A DNA stretch of 64,000 bases from Candidatus Thiodubiliella endoseptemdiera (GTDB taxonomy: Bacteria; Pseudomonadota; Gammaproteobacteria; PS1; Pseudothioglobaceae): positions 248,001 through 312,000 of the forward strand of contig JACCHT010000001.1 of assembly GCA_013416635.1 (NCBI GenBank). The letters are read 5' to 3'. The notes under the pieces were generated by a model, which was not told the DNA's origin, made no database searches, and was given only the letters and a program-made list of their open reading frames with translations. The position numbers and the translations under genes are program-made. Below are positions 38,245 to 47,801 of this stretch, piece after piece. Numbering within the stretch: position 1 is the stretch's first letter; each line of letters starts with the position of its first letter.

Positions 38245-39255
38245 ATTTAAAAACCCATCAGGATTTTGACTTTGCCAACGCCAAGTGTCTTCACACATTT
38301 CATCTAACTCGCGTTCAGCCTGCCAGCCTAATTTCGTTTTGGCAAAACTTACATCGGCGTAGCAAGTAGCAATGTCGCCAGCACGCCTATCAACAATTTT
38401 GTAAGCCACCATTTTGCCCGATGATTTTTCAAAAGCCTTAACCATATCCAACACTGAGTAACCGTTGCCTGTGCCAAGATTAACGATGAGCACCTGTGGT
38501 TCGTCCAATGCTTGCAAGGCTTTCACATGCCCTTTTGCCAAATCCACCACATGGATATAATCCCGAACGCCAGTGCCATCAGCTGTATCATAATCGCCGC
38601 CAAATACATTTAATTTATCAAGTTTCCCAACTGCCACTTGTGAGATATATGGAATAAGATTGTTAGGCACACCGTTCGGATTTTCGCCAATCAACCCACT
38701 TTTGTGTGCACCAATAGGGTTGAAATAACGAAGCAAGGCAATATTCCAGGCATCGTCTGCCACAAAAACATCTTGCAAAAATTCCTCAATCATCAACTTT
38801 GAACGCCCATAAGGATTGGTGGCTGACAAGGGAAAATCCTCGCGAATTGGCACCATTTTTGGATTACCATAAACTGTTGCTGAAGAACTGAACACAAAAG
38901 TTTTACAATCAAAATCACGCATTACCTCAGCCAAAATAAAAGTCCCGCCGACATTGGTATCGTAGTATTTAATCGGCATCTCCACCGACTCTCCCACCGC
39001 TTTGAGCCCCGCAAAATGAATCACCCCATCAAAATTATGCACTTCAAAAACTTTCGTTAGCCCTACTTTATCCCGCACATCCACCTGATAAAAAGGAATA
39101 TCTACACCCACAATCCGCCTAACGCGCTTCAATCCCTCCAACGACGCATTGCACAAATTATCCACCACAACAATCTTATACCCCGCCTCAATCAACTCAA
39201 TGCAAGTATGTGTACCGATATAGCCCGCACCGCCTGTTACTAGTATTTTTTTCAT
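38230..39255 (-). CDS. galE: UDP-glucose 4-epimerase, C-terminus encoded by a MITE
   Basis: The 341-residue enzyme has the NAD motif VTGGAGYIGTHTCIEL at residues 5-20, the SSSATVYG segment near 122 and active-site YGRSK near 149-153. It interconverts UDP-glucose and UDP-galactose and could feed the polysaccharide locus. The last four codons and stop (ETFA, TAA) lie inside the MITE at 38084-38244; before insertion the gene would have ended with about three other residues overlapping the aminotransferase 3' end. Another MITE lies 35 bp upstream of its ATG. Confidence 0.95.
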   Translation of the reverse strand: MKKILVTGGAGYIGTHTCIELIEAGYKIVVVDNLCNASLEGLKRVRRIVGVDIPFYQVDVRDKVGLTKVFEVHNFDGVIHFAGLKAVGESVEMPIKYYDTNVGGTFILAEVMRDFDCKTFVFSSSATVYGNPKMVPIREDFPLSATNPYGRSKLMIEEFLQDVFVADDAWNIALLRYFNPIGAHKSGLIGENPNGVPNNLIPYISQVAVGKLDKLNVFGGDYDTADGTGVRDYIHVVDLAKGHVKALQALDEPQVLIVNLGTGNGYSVLDMVKAFEKSSGKMVAYKIVDRRAGDIATCYADVSFAKTKLGWQAERELDEMCEDTWRWQSQNPDGFLNETFA

Positions 39256-39290
39256 ATGGTATTTTATTTAAAAATGTAGTAATACTATAT

Positions 39291-39451
39291 GAGACCTTTG
39301 CATAAATAGGGATGATTAGCAAAATGACAGATTTTATTAAATTGGAAATTTTTTAAATCCACTCCTAGCAGGGCTAAGGGTGTTTTTAAAAAGTTTGTAA
39401 TTTGATGAAAGATGGCGTTTTGATGATTATTCATATTTATGCAAAGGTCTC
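39291..39451 (-). mobile_element. GAGACC MITE with TATAT duplication
   Basis: Complete 161-bp element flanked by TATAT on both sides, between the divergent galE and lptG. It is in the same orientation as the copy at 38084-38244, so galE is bracketed by direct repeats about 1.2 kb apart. Confidence 0.95.
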
Positions 39452-39506
39452 TATATTATTAAATTAAAGGTACTGGGTTTAATCAAAATAAACTAAAATA
39501 TTCACT

Positions 39507-40591
39507 ATGAAAATTCTTGACCGTTATATTGCCATGACATTACTCATTTACACTTTGAGCGTAATGGGGATTTGGGTGGGGTTTATGCGTTGTTTAATTT
39601 TATCAATGAGGTGGATTTGATTGGGCAGCAGAATTATACGATTGTATCGGCAATTATTTATGTGGTTGCGGATTTACCTGCGGTGATTTACTCTCATTCC
39701 TCGGTAATCATTTTGTTGGGATGTTTACTGGGCTTAGGGCATTTAGCTTCCACTTCTCAGTTAATTGTTGTGCGTAGTGGCGGGCTTTCTATTATGCAGA
39801 TTGTACAAAAAGTGGTGATAATTGCTCTGTTATTTATTTTTACGGTAATGTTGCTAGGTGAGTTTATCGCACCTGTTACCGAAAAATATGCAGAATCTTA
39901 TAAAACTAAGTCATTAGGGTATGCCGTTTCTAATGTCAGTCGACAGGGTTTTTGGCTTAAAAATGACGATACAATTATCAATGTTAAAAAGAACTTTGGT
40001 GGTAATATTTTTGGCGATGTAACACTAATTAAAGTTAACGACAAATATCAATTAGACTCGGTTTTTTATTCTAAAAAAGCAGTATTTAATAAAGGCAATC
40101 TTAACCTTGAAAAAGCCAAACATTATCAATTAAAATTAGATGGAAAGTTGACAAATATTCAGTCTAATGATTATCAGCGTTATGATACTAGTGTGTCTTT
40201 TGACCAAGGGCTAATTGATTCCTTAAAGAAAGATCCGGAAGAATTGTCCAGCTGGGAATTATATCGACACATGGTGTTTTTGGATGACAATTATCTGGCT
40301 TCAGGGGCTTTTAAGGTGGAATTATACAAACGATTGGTTAAGCCGATTACTTTGGTGGCAATGCTAATGATGGCAATGCTGTTTATCTTCGGCTCATTGC
40401 GCGATGCGACACTCGGTAAGAAAATATTTTTAGGGGTGGTTATTAGTTTGTTTTTTGAATTGTCATCACGCATTGGCGGGGTAATCTCGTTGCGTTTTGA
40501 CTATGACCCACTCTTCAGTGCCTCAGTGCCTACTATCGTGGCTTTAACGATTGCATTTTTACTATTGAAAAGAAAATCAGATGAGGTATAG
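39507..40591 (+). pseudogene. lptG: LPS export permease LptG, one frameshift near the start
   Basis: From ATG at 39507 the frame reads MKILDRYIAMTLLIYTLSVMG and is lost at TTT (39571-39573). One more T gives SVMGILGGVYALFNFINEVD and restores the whole LptG: helices 1-3, the GLGHLASTSQLIVVRSGGLS coupling segment, a periplasmic domain (about 130-260) and C-terminal helices. The rest is open to 40591. It should pair with LptF (19027-20184) in LptB2FG. The gene is normally essential, so an error is likely. Confidence 0.87.
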
Positions 40592-40595
40592 GGTA

Positions 40596-42113
40596 ATGAC
40601 TGTCAATCGCTTATTATTCATGGTTTGTAGCTTTATTGTTGTATTCGATAACTTGGTATTTTGGGATAAATTATTCCAAAGGATTAATTTTTTTGAAGCA
40701 TCTGGATTTGGATTTACAGTGGGTTTTATGGGTTTATTTTTTGCGATTTTATATATCGTATTGGTGTTATTCAGTAACAAGATTACACTCAAAGTATTTT
40801 TATCCATTATATTATTAGTCTCTGCCATTATTGGTTATTTTTCTAAGCTCGGCGTGGTATTTGACCAATTTATGCTCGCTAATATCATTGACAATATTAA
40901 AGAGCAGAATACCAAAGAAGCGTTGGAATTACTGTCTGTTCCGCTGGTAATACATATTAGTATTTTTGGGCTTGTGCCGATTGTATTGCTATGGATGGTT
41001 AAAATTAAACGACAGTCTTTTTTGATTGAAAGCAGAAATAGGGTTTTAGCAACGCTTGTAGTGGTAACAGTTTGCATTATGATGATTTGGGCTAATATGA
41101 AATCTGTCACCTATTTTGGGAGAGAAAATCGGGATTTGCGTTATTTTATCAATCCGTTATTTGTGATTAATGCCGGGTATTCTTATGTGGATGATGTTTA
41201 TTTTCCAAGTCGTAAAGAATATTTTAAAGTGATTGGTGGTGATGCAGTTATTGAAGGTAAGCAGAAAAAAACTGTGGGTATCTTTATTGTTGGGGAAACC
41301 GCAAGAGCTGATCGTTTTGCTTTGAATGGCTATGACAAAGACACAAATCCGAGATTGTCCAAGCGCAATCTGATAAATTTTAGTAATACCGCTTCCTGTG
41401 GTACTTCGACGGCATATTCAGTACCTTGTATGTTTTCATTATTAGGTAAAGACGACTACTCGCCACAAAAGGCAGATAATCAATCTAATGTGCTGGATAT
41501 ATTGAAGAAAGCAGGGGTGAAAGTTTTTTGGCTAGACAATAATTCCAGTTGTAAAGGGGTTTGTGCTCGGATTGAAAATAGAAATATGCTCTCTGAAAAT
41601 AAGTTGGATATTGCAATGTTGGATGATTTAAAAAATACCATTGACAAACAAAATTCTAATGTATTGATTGTGTTACACTCGCTTGGCTCTCATGGTCCAA
41701 GATACTATCGTCGTTATCCCAAAGCCTTTGGTAAATTCACCCCTGCGTGTAAAAACACCCCAGAAAAGTGCAGCCATGAAGAAGTGGATAACGCCTATGA
41801 TAACAGTATTTTATATCGACTATCTGATTGATAGTAGTATACAACTACTCAAAGACAACTACACTGATAGCTTTGTCTTCTACGCCTCTGACCATGGCGA
41901 ATCACTGGGGGAAAGAGGTGTATATTTACACGGACTACCTTACATTATTGCACCTAAAGAACAAACTCATGTACCGATGTTAGCGTGGTTTAGCGATGAA
42001 AAATCGGCTACCGTTGATAAACCATCATCTCACGACAATATTTCCCACTCTTTGTTAGGTTGTTTAAAGTTAAAACTGAGGTTTATAACCCCTCTCTCGA
42101 CTTATTTAAATAG
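40596..42113 (+). pseudogene. Lipid A/LPS phosphoethanolamine transferase (EptA-like), two frameshifts
   Basis: Five N-terminal helices precede a periplasmic sulfatase-fold domain with the catalytic Thr motif IFIVGETARADRFALNGYDKDTNP near residue 235, NTASCGTSTAYSVPCMFS near 275, LHSLGSHGPRYYRRYP and, after the first break, FYASDHGESLGERGVYLHG. Two bases are missing at about 41815 (expected NSILYTDYLIDSS) and one at 42060-42061 (expected LLGLFKVKTEVYNPSLDLFK then TAG at 42111). The start at 40596 has GAGG eight bases upstream; it overlaps lptG if the ATG at 40581 is used. It decorates lipid A or core with phosphoethanolamine. Confidence 0.82.
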
Positions 42114-42662
42114 CATTTTTTCTATCTTCAGAATAACACCATTAATAACGAACAACCTATATCTTAATTGATAGACAATAAGTGCACTCATAACACCAAC
42201 AACGATACCTGCTACAATATCCAATGGATAATGCACCCCCTCAAAAACTCGTACAAACGAGCTAATAATCCCGAAAGGCAATAGTATGATGCCTATTTTC
42301 CGTGTAGATTTGAATAGCAACAAAGTACCAATAACGGCAAATACAAAAGTCGTGTGATCTGATGGAAATGAAGAATCAGCAATATGTTCCTTTAAAGTAA
42401 CGCCGATATTATCCATAAAGGGGCGATTATGAAAATACAACAAGCCAATGATACGACTGATGGATAATGCCAAAATCGTACTCAAAAAAGCAAAAATGGT
42501 TTCGTTTTTATGTTGCATTACAAAATATAAATAAACCACAAGTGTGATTAGTAGATATGGAAAATACTCGCCCAAACCAATACCAATTGCATCAAGATAT
42601 TGATTTTTTCCTGCAAATGCATTAATATATAAAAATAGTTCTTGATTCAATTCACTCTCCAA
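42102..42662 (-). CDS. PAP2-family undecaprenyl-diphosphatase-like membrane phosphatase
   Basis: The 186-residue protein has about five helices and the three acid-phosphatase motifs, in order: a shortened first motif (YFHNRPF near residue 77), SFPSDHT near 97 and the Arg/His motif RVFEGVHYPLDI near 138-149. Relatives such as BcrC/YbjG recycle undecaprenyl pyrophosphate; others act on lipid A or phosphatidate. The 3' end overlaps the true end of the convergent eptA-like gene by 12 bp. Confidence 0.83.
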   Translation of the reverse strand: MESELNQELFLYINAFAGKNQYLDAIGIGLGEYFPYLLITLVVYLYFVMQHKNETIFAFLSTILALSISRIIGLLYFHNRPFMDNIGVTLKEHIADSSFPSDHTTFVFAVIGTLLLFKSTRKIGIILLPFGIISSFVRVFEGVHYPLDIVAGIVVGVMSALIVYQLRYRLFVINGVILKIEKMLFK

Positions 42663-42713
42663 TATTGTGCATATTATATAGTTACCTGCCCCTTATTACA
42701 TTATAATAACACA

Positions 42714-43296
42714 ATGAAATTTTTAATATTACTCTTACTTTCCACCTCAGTACTGGCACTTAAACCCCACACAGCAACTTACACTTTGTCAGTGTCGGAC
42801 TTTGAAATTGCACAGGTGAAAATAGCCTTACGCAAGAAGGGGGATGTCTATACTTATACGCTAGATGCACAAACCGAAGGGTTAGCCTTCCTAATTAAAG
42901 ACTATCAAATTCGCTCAAAATCTACTTTTACCCTTAACCAGTTTGGGCTACAATCGCAACGCTATCAAAATTTTGAACGCGATGGTAACCAAGTCAAAAA
43001 AGACATTGATATTTACTTAAAAAATGCAAGTTGATCCACTCAACCAAACCTTATCCATTAGCAATGCACTAGCAAAAAATTCAAATGAAAAGAATTTTTA
43101 CTTGTTGTTAAATAACGGCGAAAGCATCGCCAAAAAATACTATCAACAAGTCCAGAATAATAGCAGCAACCTCATCCATGTCATTAGCTCAGACGGAAAT
43201 ACAGAGGTTTACTTCGCCAGAAACAAATACTACATCCCCGTCCTAATCCGCAACAAGGACTTCACCTATAAGCTTAATAGTGTAAATTTTAATTAA
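42714..43296 (+). pseudogene. DUF3108-family exported protein, one frameshift
   Basis: The ATG at 42714 opens a signal peptide (MKFLILLLLSTSVLALKP), followed by a beta-rich region (ATYTLSVSDFEIAQVKIAL, YQIRSKSTFTL) that matches DUF3108 proteins. The frame shifts within a run of six A (43019-43024); either one A too many or two too few. The second part continues VDPLNQTLSISNALAK, and KFARN-type strands (EVYFARNKYYIPVLIR) to the stop. DUF3108 proteins are periplasmic and of unknown function. Confidence 0.65.
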
Positions 43297-43301
43297 AATC
43301 T

Positions 43302-43332
43302 TTTACAAACCCTTGTCCGTTATGGTTAAAAT
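43302..43332 (+). promoter_or_regulatory. Possible tRNA-His promoter
   Basis: TTTACA (43302-43307) and TAAAAT (43327-43332) lie upstream of tRNA-His, but their spacing of 19 bases is long. The call is tentative. Confidence 0.35.
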
Positions 43333-43347
43333 ACGCACTTAGTTTAT

Positions 43348-43424
43348 GGCGGGAATAGCTCAGTTGGTAGAGCCCCGGATTGTGATTCCGGCTGTCGCGG
43401 GTTCGAGCCCCGTTTCTCGCCCCA
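43348..43424 (+). tRNA. tRNA-His (GTG)
   Basis: The acceptor GCGGGAA pairs with TTCTCGC, with an extra G at position -1 opposite the discriminator C, which is diagnostic for tRNA-His. The anticodon loop TTGTGAT gives GTG. T-loop TTCGAGC is normal and CCA is encoded. Confidence 0.96.
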
Positions 43425-43430
43425 TATTCT

Positions 43431-43462
43431 AAAAAAGGGATTGCGCAAGCAATCCCTTTTTT
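43431..43462. terminator. Bidirectional Rho-independent terminator
   Basis: A 14-bp stem, AAAAAAGGGATTGC with GCAATCCCTTTTTT, closes around a GCAA loop. It lies seven bases after tRNA-His and 15 before the radA stop on the opposite strand, serving both. Confidence 0.92.
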
Positions 43463-43477
43463 GTTTTTGTTAAAAAA

Positions 43478-44839
43478 TTAACTATTTTCAGCCATATATT
43501 GCAAAGCTTGGTAAAGGTATTCCACAGGAATGACTTTGATACCTTTAATGAGTTTTTTTGGGGTATTGGCTTTGGGGATGATGGCAGTTTTGAATCCGTG
43601 TTTTTGAGCTTCAGATAGGCGTTCGATAGCGTTGTAAACAGGACGAACTTCGCCTGTGAGTCCGACTTCACCGAAGGCAATCCAGTCTTTGGGGATGACT
43701 TTGTTCCTAAGGCTGGATGAAATTGTGAGCATTACTACTAGGTCTGATGCAGTTTCATTGACTTTGATACCACCAACCACATTAACGAAAACATCTTGGT
43801 CAAAAGTGGCAATGCCTCCGTGTTTATGCAAAATGGCGAGTTGCAGTGCTAAACGGTTTTGATCCAAGCCTACGCAGATACGCTTTGGGTTGCCATTAGC
43901 TTGATCAACCAGTGCTTGTAGTTCTATCATTAGAGGGCGAGTAGCTTCGCGGGTAACCATAACCATTGCACCTGGAAGTGGCTTGGTTTGATTGGATAAG
44001 AATATGGCAGAAGGGTTTTCCACCTGCTGCAATCCAGTTTCGCTCATGGCAAAAACACTGATTTCATTCACAGCACCAAAGCGGTTTTTAACGGCACGGA
44101 TAATACGATAACGACCACCTGCATCGCCTTCAAAATACAAAACACAATCCACCATATGCTCTAAAATCCTTGGCCCCGCTAATGCACCGCCTTTAGTCAC
44201 ATGCCCAATTAAAAATAAAATGGTGCTGGTTTGTTTAGCATATTGCGTCAGTTGTGCGGCACAATCTCGTACTTGGGTAACGGATCCAGGGGCGGAAGTT
44301 GAACCATCGGTTGCCATGGTTTGAATGGAGTCAATAACGATAACTTTAGGATGTAATTCTTTGGCAAGTCGGATAATTTTCTCTAAATGGGTTTCGTTTA
44401 AAAACAACACATCTTCTTTAATACCCAAACGCACTGCCCTATCGCTTACTTGCTGTGCGGATTCTTCGCCGCTCACATATAAGACGGTATTCTCTTTGTT
44501 GATGACAGCCATGGCTTGCAAAATCAGGGTAGATTTGCCGATACCTGGGTCGCCACCGATTAATACTACTGAGCCATCTACCAAACCACCGCCCAAAGTG
44601 CGGTCAAGTTCCGTCAGCCCTGTGGTCAGTCTAGATTTTCTTTCAGATTTAATTTCAGAGAGTTTTTGCACTTTTGAAGGAGGTAAATCTTGTAGGCTTT
44701 CTGGTTTTGAAGAGGTAATCTTGAACAAAGCCACTTCTTCTAAAGTATTCCACTCTTTGCACTCTAAACACTGCCCTGCCCACTGATGACAAGATGCACC
44801 GCATTCTCGACAGAGGAATTCTGACTTAGTTTTTGCCAT
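43478..44839 (-). CDS. radA: DNA repair protein RadA (Sms)
   Basis: The 453-residue protein has the N-terminal C4 zinc finger (CRECGASCHQWAGQCLEC), Walker A GGDPGIGKSTL near residue 93, the KNRFG motif (VKNRFGAVNEI) near 255 and a C-terminal Lon-like domain. It is a hexameric helicase helping branch migration in recombination. The start overlaps the nrdR stop by 14 bp. Confidence 0.96.
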   Translation of the reverse strand: MAKTKSEFLCRECGASCHQWAGQCLECKEWNTLEEVALFKITSSKPESLQDLPPSKVQKLSEIKSERKSRLTTGLTELDRTLGGGLVDGSVVLIGGDPGIGKSTLILQAMAVINKENTVLYVSGEESAQQVSDRAVRLGIKEDVLFLNETHLEKIIRLAKELHPKVIVIDSIQTMATDGSTSAPGSVTQVRDCAAQLTQYAKQTSTILFLIGHVTKGGALAGPRILEHMVDCVLYFEGDAGGRYRIIRAVKNRFGAVNEISVFAMSETGLQQVENPSAIFLSNQTKPLPGAMVMVTREATRPLMIELQALVDQANGNPKRICVGLDQNRLALQLAILHKHGGIATFDQDVFVNVVGGIKVNETASDLVVMLTISSSLRNKVIPKDWIAFGEVGLTGEVRPVYNAIERLSEAQKHGFKTAIIPKANTPKKLIKGIKVIPVEYLYQALQYMAENS

Positions 44840-45290
44840 TTTTGTCCATTAATTTATCGATTTCTTGACGAAAAGCCTCAACATCTTGAAATTGACGATA
44901 GACAGAAGCAAAACGAATATAAGCCACTTCATCTAACAGCTTGAGTTCTTCCATTACCCACTCACCAAGTTTTTCAACAGGAACTTCGCTTTCAGATTGG
45001 GTTGTCAATTTATGCACAATATCACATACCGAAGTTTCTATCGCTTCAGATTCAACATTGCGTTTTTCCAAGGCTTTTAGCAAGCCAGAACGAAGTTTGT
45101 ATTCATCAAATGCTTCGCGTTTACCATCTTTTTTAATCAATCTAGGTGGGTTTAAGTCCATCATTTCACGGGTTGGATAGCGTTCCCCACAGGCAGCACA
45201 TTCTCTGCGTCTGCGAACCTGTGCCCCATTGTCAGATAAACGCGTGTCTAATACTTTGGTTTCATCGGATTGGCAAAAGGGGCAATGCAT
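44826..45290 (-). CDS. nrdR: Transcriptional repressor NrdR
   Basis: The 154-residue protein has the N-terminal zinc ribbon (CPFCQ at 3-7, CAACGERY at 31-38) and an ATP-cone domain (PRLIKKDGKREAFDEYKLRSGLLKAL). It represses ribonucleotide reductase genes according to ATP/dATP level. The glyA-nrdR order is common in gammaproteobacteria. Confidence 0.97.
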   Translation of the reverse strand: MHCPFCQSDETKVLDTRLSDNGAQVRRRRECAACGERYPTREMMDLNPPRLIKKDGKREAFDEYKLRSGLLKALEKRNVESEAIETSVCDIVHKLTTQSESEVPVEKLGEWVMEELKLLDEVAYIRFASVYRQFQDVEAFRQEIDKLMDKNGKN

Positions 45291-45298
45291 TATTTTCT

Positions 45299-46549
45299 TT
45301 AACCGTAAACTGGGTGATTAGCACAAAGCGCTGCCACCTTAGTTTTAACCGCATTAATGACGGATTGATTGTCTAAATTATCACAAATATCACAAATCAT
45401 TGATGCCAATTCACTGCATTCTGATTCGCCAAAACCACGGGTTGTTACCGCGGGTGTGCCGATGCGGATGCCACTGGTGATGAATGGGGATTGTGGGTCA
45501 TTTGGTACAGCATTCATATTCACAGTGATATGTGCATTACCAAGGCTGCGTCAACAGCTTTACCAGTTAAACCTTGCTTGATGAAACTGACTAAAAACAA
45601 ATGGTCATCTGTGCCGCCTGACACCACATCAAAGCCTCGTTCAATAAACACAGTCGCCATTGCTTGTGCATTTTTAACCACTTGTTTTTGATAGAGTTTG
45701 TAGTCATCGCTCATTGCCTCTTTAAAACTCACTGCTTTGGCAGCAATAATGTGCATTAATGGCCCTCCCTGAATACCAGGGAAAATGGCAGAATTGAGTT
45801 TTTTCTCAATTTCTGCATTAGCTTTAGCCAAAATCAAACCACCTCGTGGCCCACGCAAAGTTTTATGCGTGGTGGTGGTGGTTACATCGGCAATGCCGAC
45901 GGGTGACGGGTATTCTCCAGCGGCAATCAAGCCAGCAACATGTGCCATATCCACCATTAAATACGCACCGATTGAATCGGCAATGTCTCTAAAACGCTGC
46001 CAATCTACAATGCGTGAATAGGCGGAAAAACCAGCGATAATCATTTTTGGCTGATGTTCTTTGGCAAGTGCCTCTACTTGAGCATAATCAATCTCGCCGG
46101 TGCTTTCTTCTAAACCGTATTGAATGGCGTTAAAGTTTCTACCTGAAAAACTCGGCGCTGCACCGTGTGTTAGGTGTCCACCATGTGCCAAACTCATCCC
46201 TAAAATCGTATCCCCCGGTATCAATAACGCCTGAAAAACAGCAGCATTCGCCTGTGAACCGGAATGAGGCTGCACATTGGCATAATCCGCATTAAACAAG
46301 GCTTTTGCACGGTCAATTGCCAACTGCTCAATCACATCTACATACTCACAACCACCGTAATAACGCTTACCTGGATAACCTTCTGCATATTTATTTGTAA
46401 GTTGAGAGCCTTGTGCTTCCATTACCGCAACGAGTATAGTTTTCACTGGCAATCAGCTCAATATGGGCTTCTTGACGGGCTTCTTCTTTGGCAATTTCGT
46501 TGGCGATATCGCTATCTACTTTGGCTAGAGTATCAGATTTTTTGAACAT
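45299..46549 (-). pseudogene. glyA: Serine hydroxymethyltransferase, two frameshifts
   Basis: Start at 46547-46549 reads MFKKSDTLAKVDSDIANEI and [13 protein letters not shown]. Two bases are then missing at 46432 (expected [19 protein letters not shown]). The long middle frame holds GGHLTHG, the PLP-Lys motif [17 protein letters not shown] and [13 protein letters not shown] is missing at 45540-45541 (expected [19 protein letters not shown]), after which the C-terminus [15 protein letters not shown] completes the protein. The enzyme converts serine to glycine and supplies one-carbon units; loss would be severe, so sequence error is likely. Confidence 0.88.
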
Positions 46550-46635
46550 AATTTTTCCTTTTTATTTGAATGGAATTATTTTAACGCACAAAACTAAATT
46601 AAAATAATCAATAGACATAAAAAAATCACAAACGC

Positions 46636-47622
46636 ATGCTACATTTTGGAAAAATATCTCAACAGCAGTTCTTAAAAGAATATTGGCAAAAAAAACCCCT
46701 GCTGATAAAACAAGCCTTACCTAATTTTATCTCACCAATGCCTGCTGATGAATTGGCAGGTTTGTCCTTCGAAGAAGTTTTTGAATCCCGCCTAATCACT
46801 GGCTCAATAAAATTACAAAACTGGTCGTTACGCAATGGTCCGTTTAGTGAACAAGACTTTGCCGAACTGGCAGAACAAGATTGGACGCTGTTGGTGCAAG
46901 GTGTGGACAGATACATTGAGGAAATCCACGACCTCATTCAACATTTCGATTTTATTCCTCGTTGGCGTTTTGACGATGTGATGATTTCTTATGCAGCAAA
47001 AGGCGGTAGTGTTGGTCCACACTTTGATTATTACGATGTATTTTTACTACAAGGCAGCGGCAAAAGACGCTGGCATTTGAGTAGCAAAAATTGTGAAATG
47101 GATAATTATTTGGACAATGTGCCACTTAGAATTATGGACAAATTCAATGCTGAGCAAATCTTTGATGTTGAGCCTGGTGATGTTTTATATGTGCCGCCAA
47201 AGGTTGCGCATCACGGTGTCAGTTTGGATGATAATTGCACCACCTTATCTTTTGGATATCGTTCTTATAGCGCTGAAGAAATGCACGATTTCCTTGAAAA
47301 ACCTTGCCCCAAAGAACTAGAAAATGCCTACTACCAAGACCCAGAATGGCAAGCCAACCAAAACCCAAATTTAATTCCAAAACCTGCCATCAAACAAGCG
47401 CAAAAATTACTGAAGATTAGTGCTGAACAATTCGCCGAATTTGTTACTAAACTCGATACAAACGATGTGAAAATCCTACAAGAATTTGAATACGACAATC
47501 CAAGCAAATCTATCACTTCACACCCTGCCAGTAAGGCTGCCTACATAAAAACAAATGGCAAACACCAAACTTTTCTCAATGGTGAACTTTTCAACAGGTC
47601 CGACCTGTTGAAAAATGGATAA
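46636..47622 (+). CDS. roxA: Ribosomal protein L16 arginine hydroxylase RoxA (YcfD-like)
   Basis: The 328-residue JmjC/cupin oxygenase begins LHFGKISQQQFLKEYWQKKPLLIKQ, the family signature. The Fe(II) site is in GPHFDYYDVFLLQGSGKRRW (HxD, near residues 134-136) and VPPKVAHHGVSL (distal His near 195). It hydroxylates an L16 arginine using 2-oxoglutarate. It is about 45 residues shorter than E. coli YcfD. The 3' end of the gene contains a short palindrome (47588-47614). It is divergent from glyA. Confidence 0.88.
   Translation: MLHFGKISQQQFLKEYWQKKPLLIKQALPNFISPMPADELAGLSFEEVFESRLITGSIKLQNWSLRNGPFSEQDFAELAEQDWTLLVQGVDRYIEEIHDLIQHFDFIPRWRFDDVMISYAAKGGSVGPHFDYYDVFLLQGSGKRRWHLSSKNCEMDNYLDNVPLRIMDKFNAEQIFDVEPGDVLYVPPKVAHHGVSLDDNCTTLSFGYRSYSAEEMHDFLEKPCPKELENAYYQDPEWQANQNPNLIPKPAIKQAQKLLKISAEQFAEFVTKLDTNDVKILQEFEYDNPSKSITSHPASKAAYIKTNGKHQTFLNGELFNRSDLLKNG
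47588..47614. repeat. Perfect palindrome overlapping the roxA 3' end
   Basis: TTTTCAACAGGT and ACCTGTTGAAAA are perfect inverted arms around CCG. The same core (AGGT-YCG-ACCT) is found with different outer arms at 52184-52208. It encodes the last residues of RoxA (FNRSDLLKN). Confidence 0.7.
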
Positions 47623-47633
47623 ACGATTAAATA

Positions 47634-47793
47634 GAGACCTTTGCATAAATATGAATAATCATCAAAACGCCATCTTTCATCAAATTACAAACTTTTTAAA
47701 AACCCCTTAGCCCTGCTAGGAGTGGATTTAAAAAATTTCCAATTTAATAAAATCTGTCATTTTGCTAATCATCCCTATTTATGCAAAGGTCTC
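47634..47793 (+). mobile_element. GAGACC MITE, 160-bp copy
   Basis: The element is identical to the standard form except for one missing base in ACACCC. Flanks share TAAATA (six bases). Its right terminus gives an ATG (47781) in frame with the EamA gene start 21 bp later. Confidence 0.93.
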
Positions 47794-47801
47794 TAAATAG
47801 T

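Noticed and set aside
38084-39451. Composite transposon carrying galE
   Set aside because: Each element has its own different perfect target duplication (ATTTA, TATAT), showing independent insertions.
43019-43024. Programmed frameshifting at A6 in the DUF3108 gene
   Set aside because: Many unrelated genes in the window show equivalent homopolymer breaks, so error is simpler; no slippery-site context was found.
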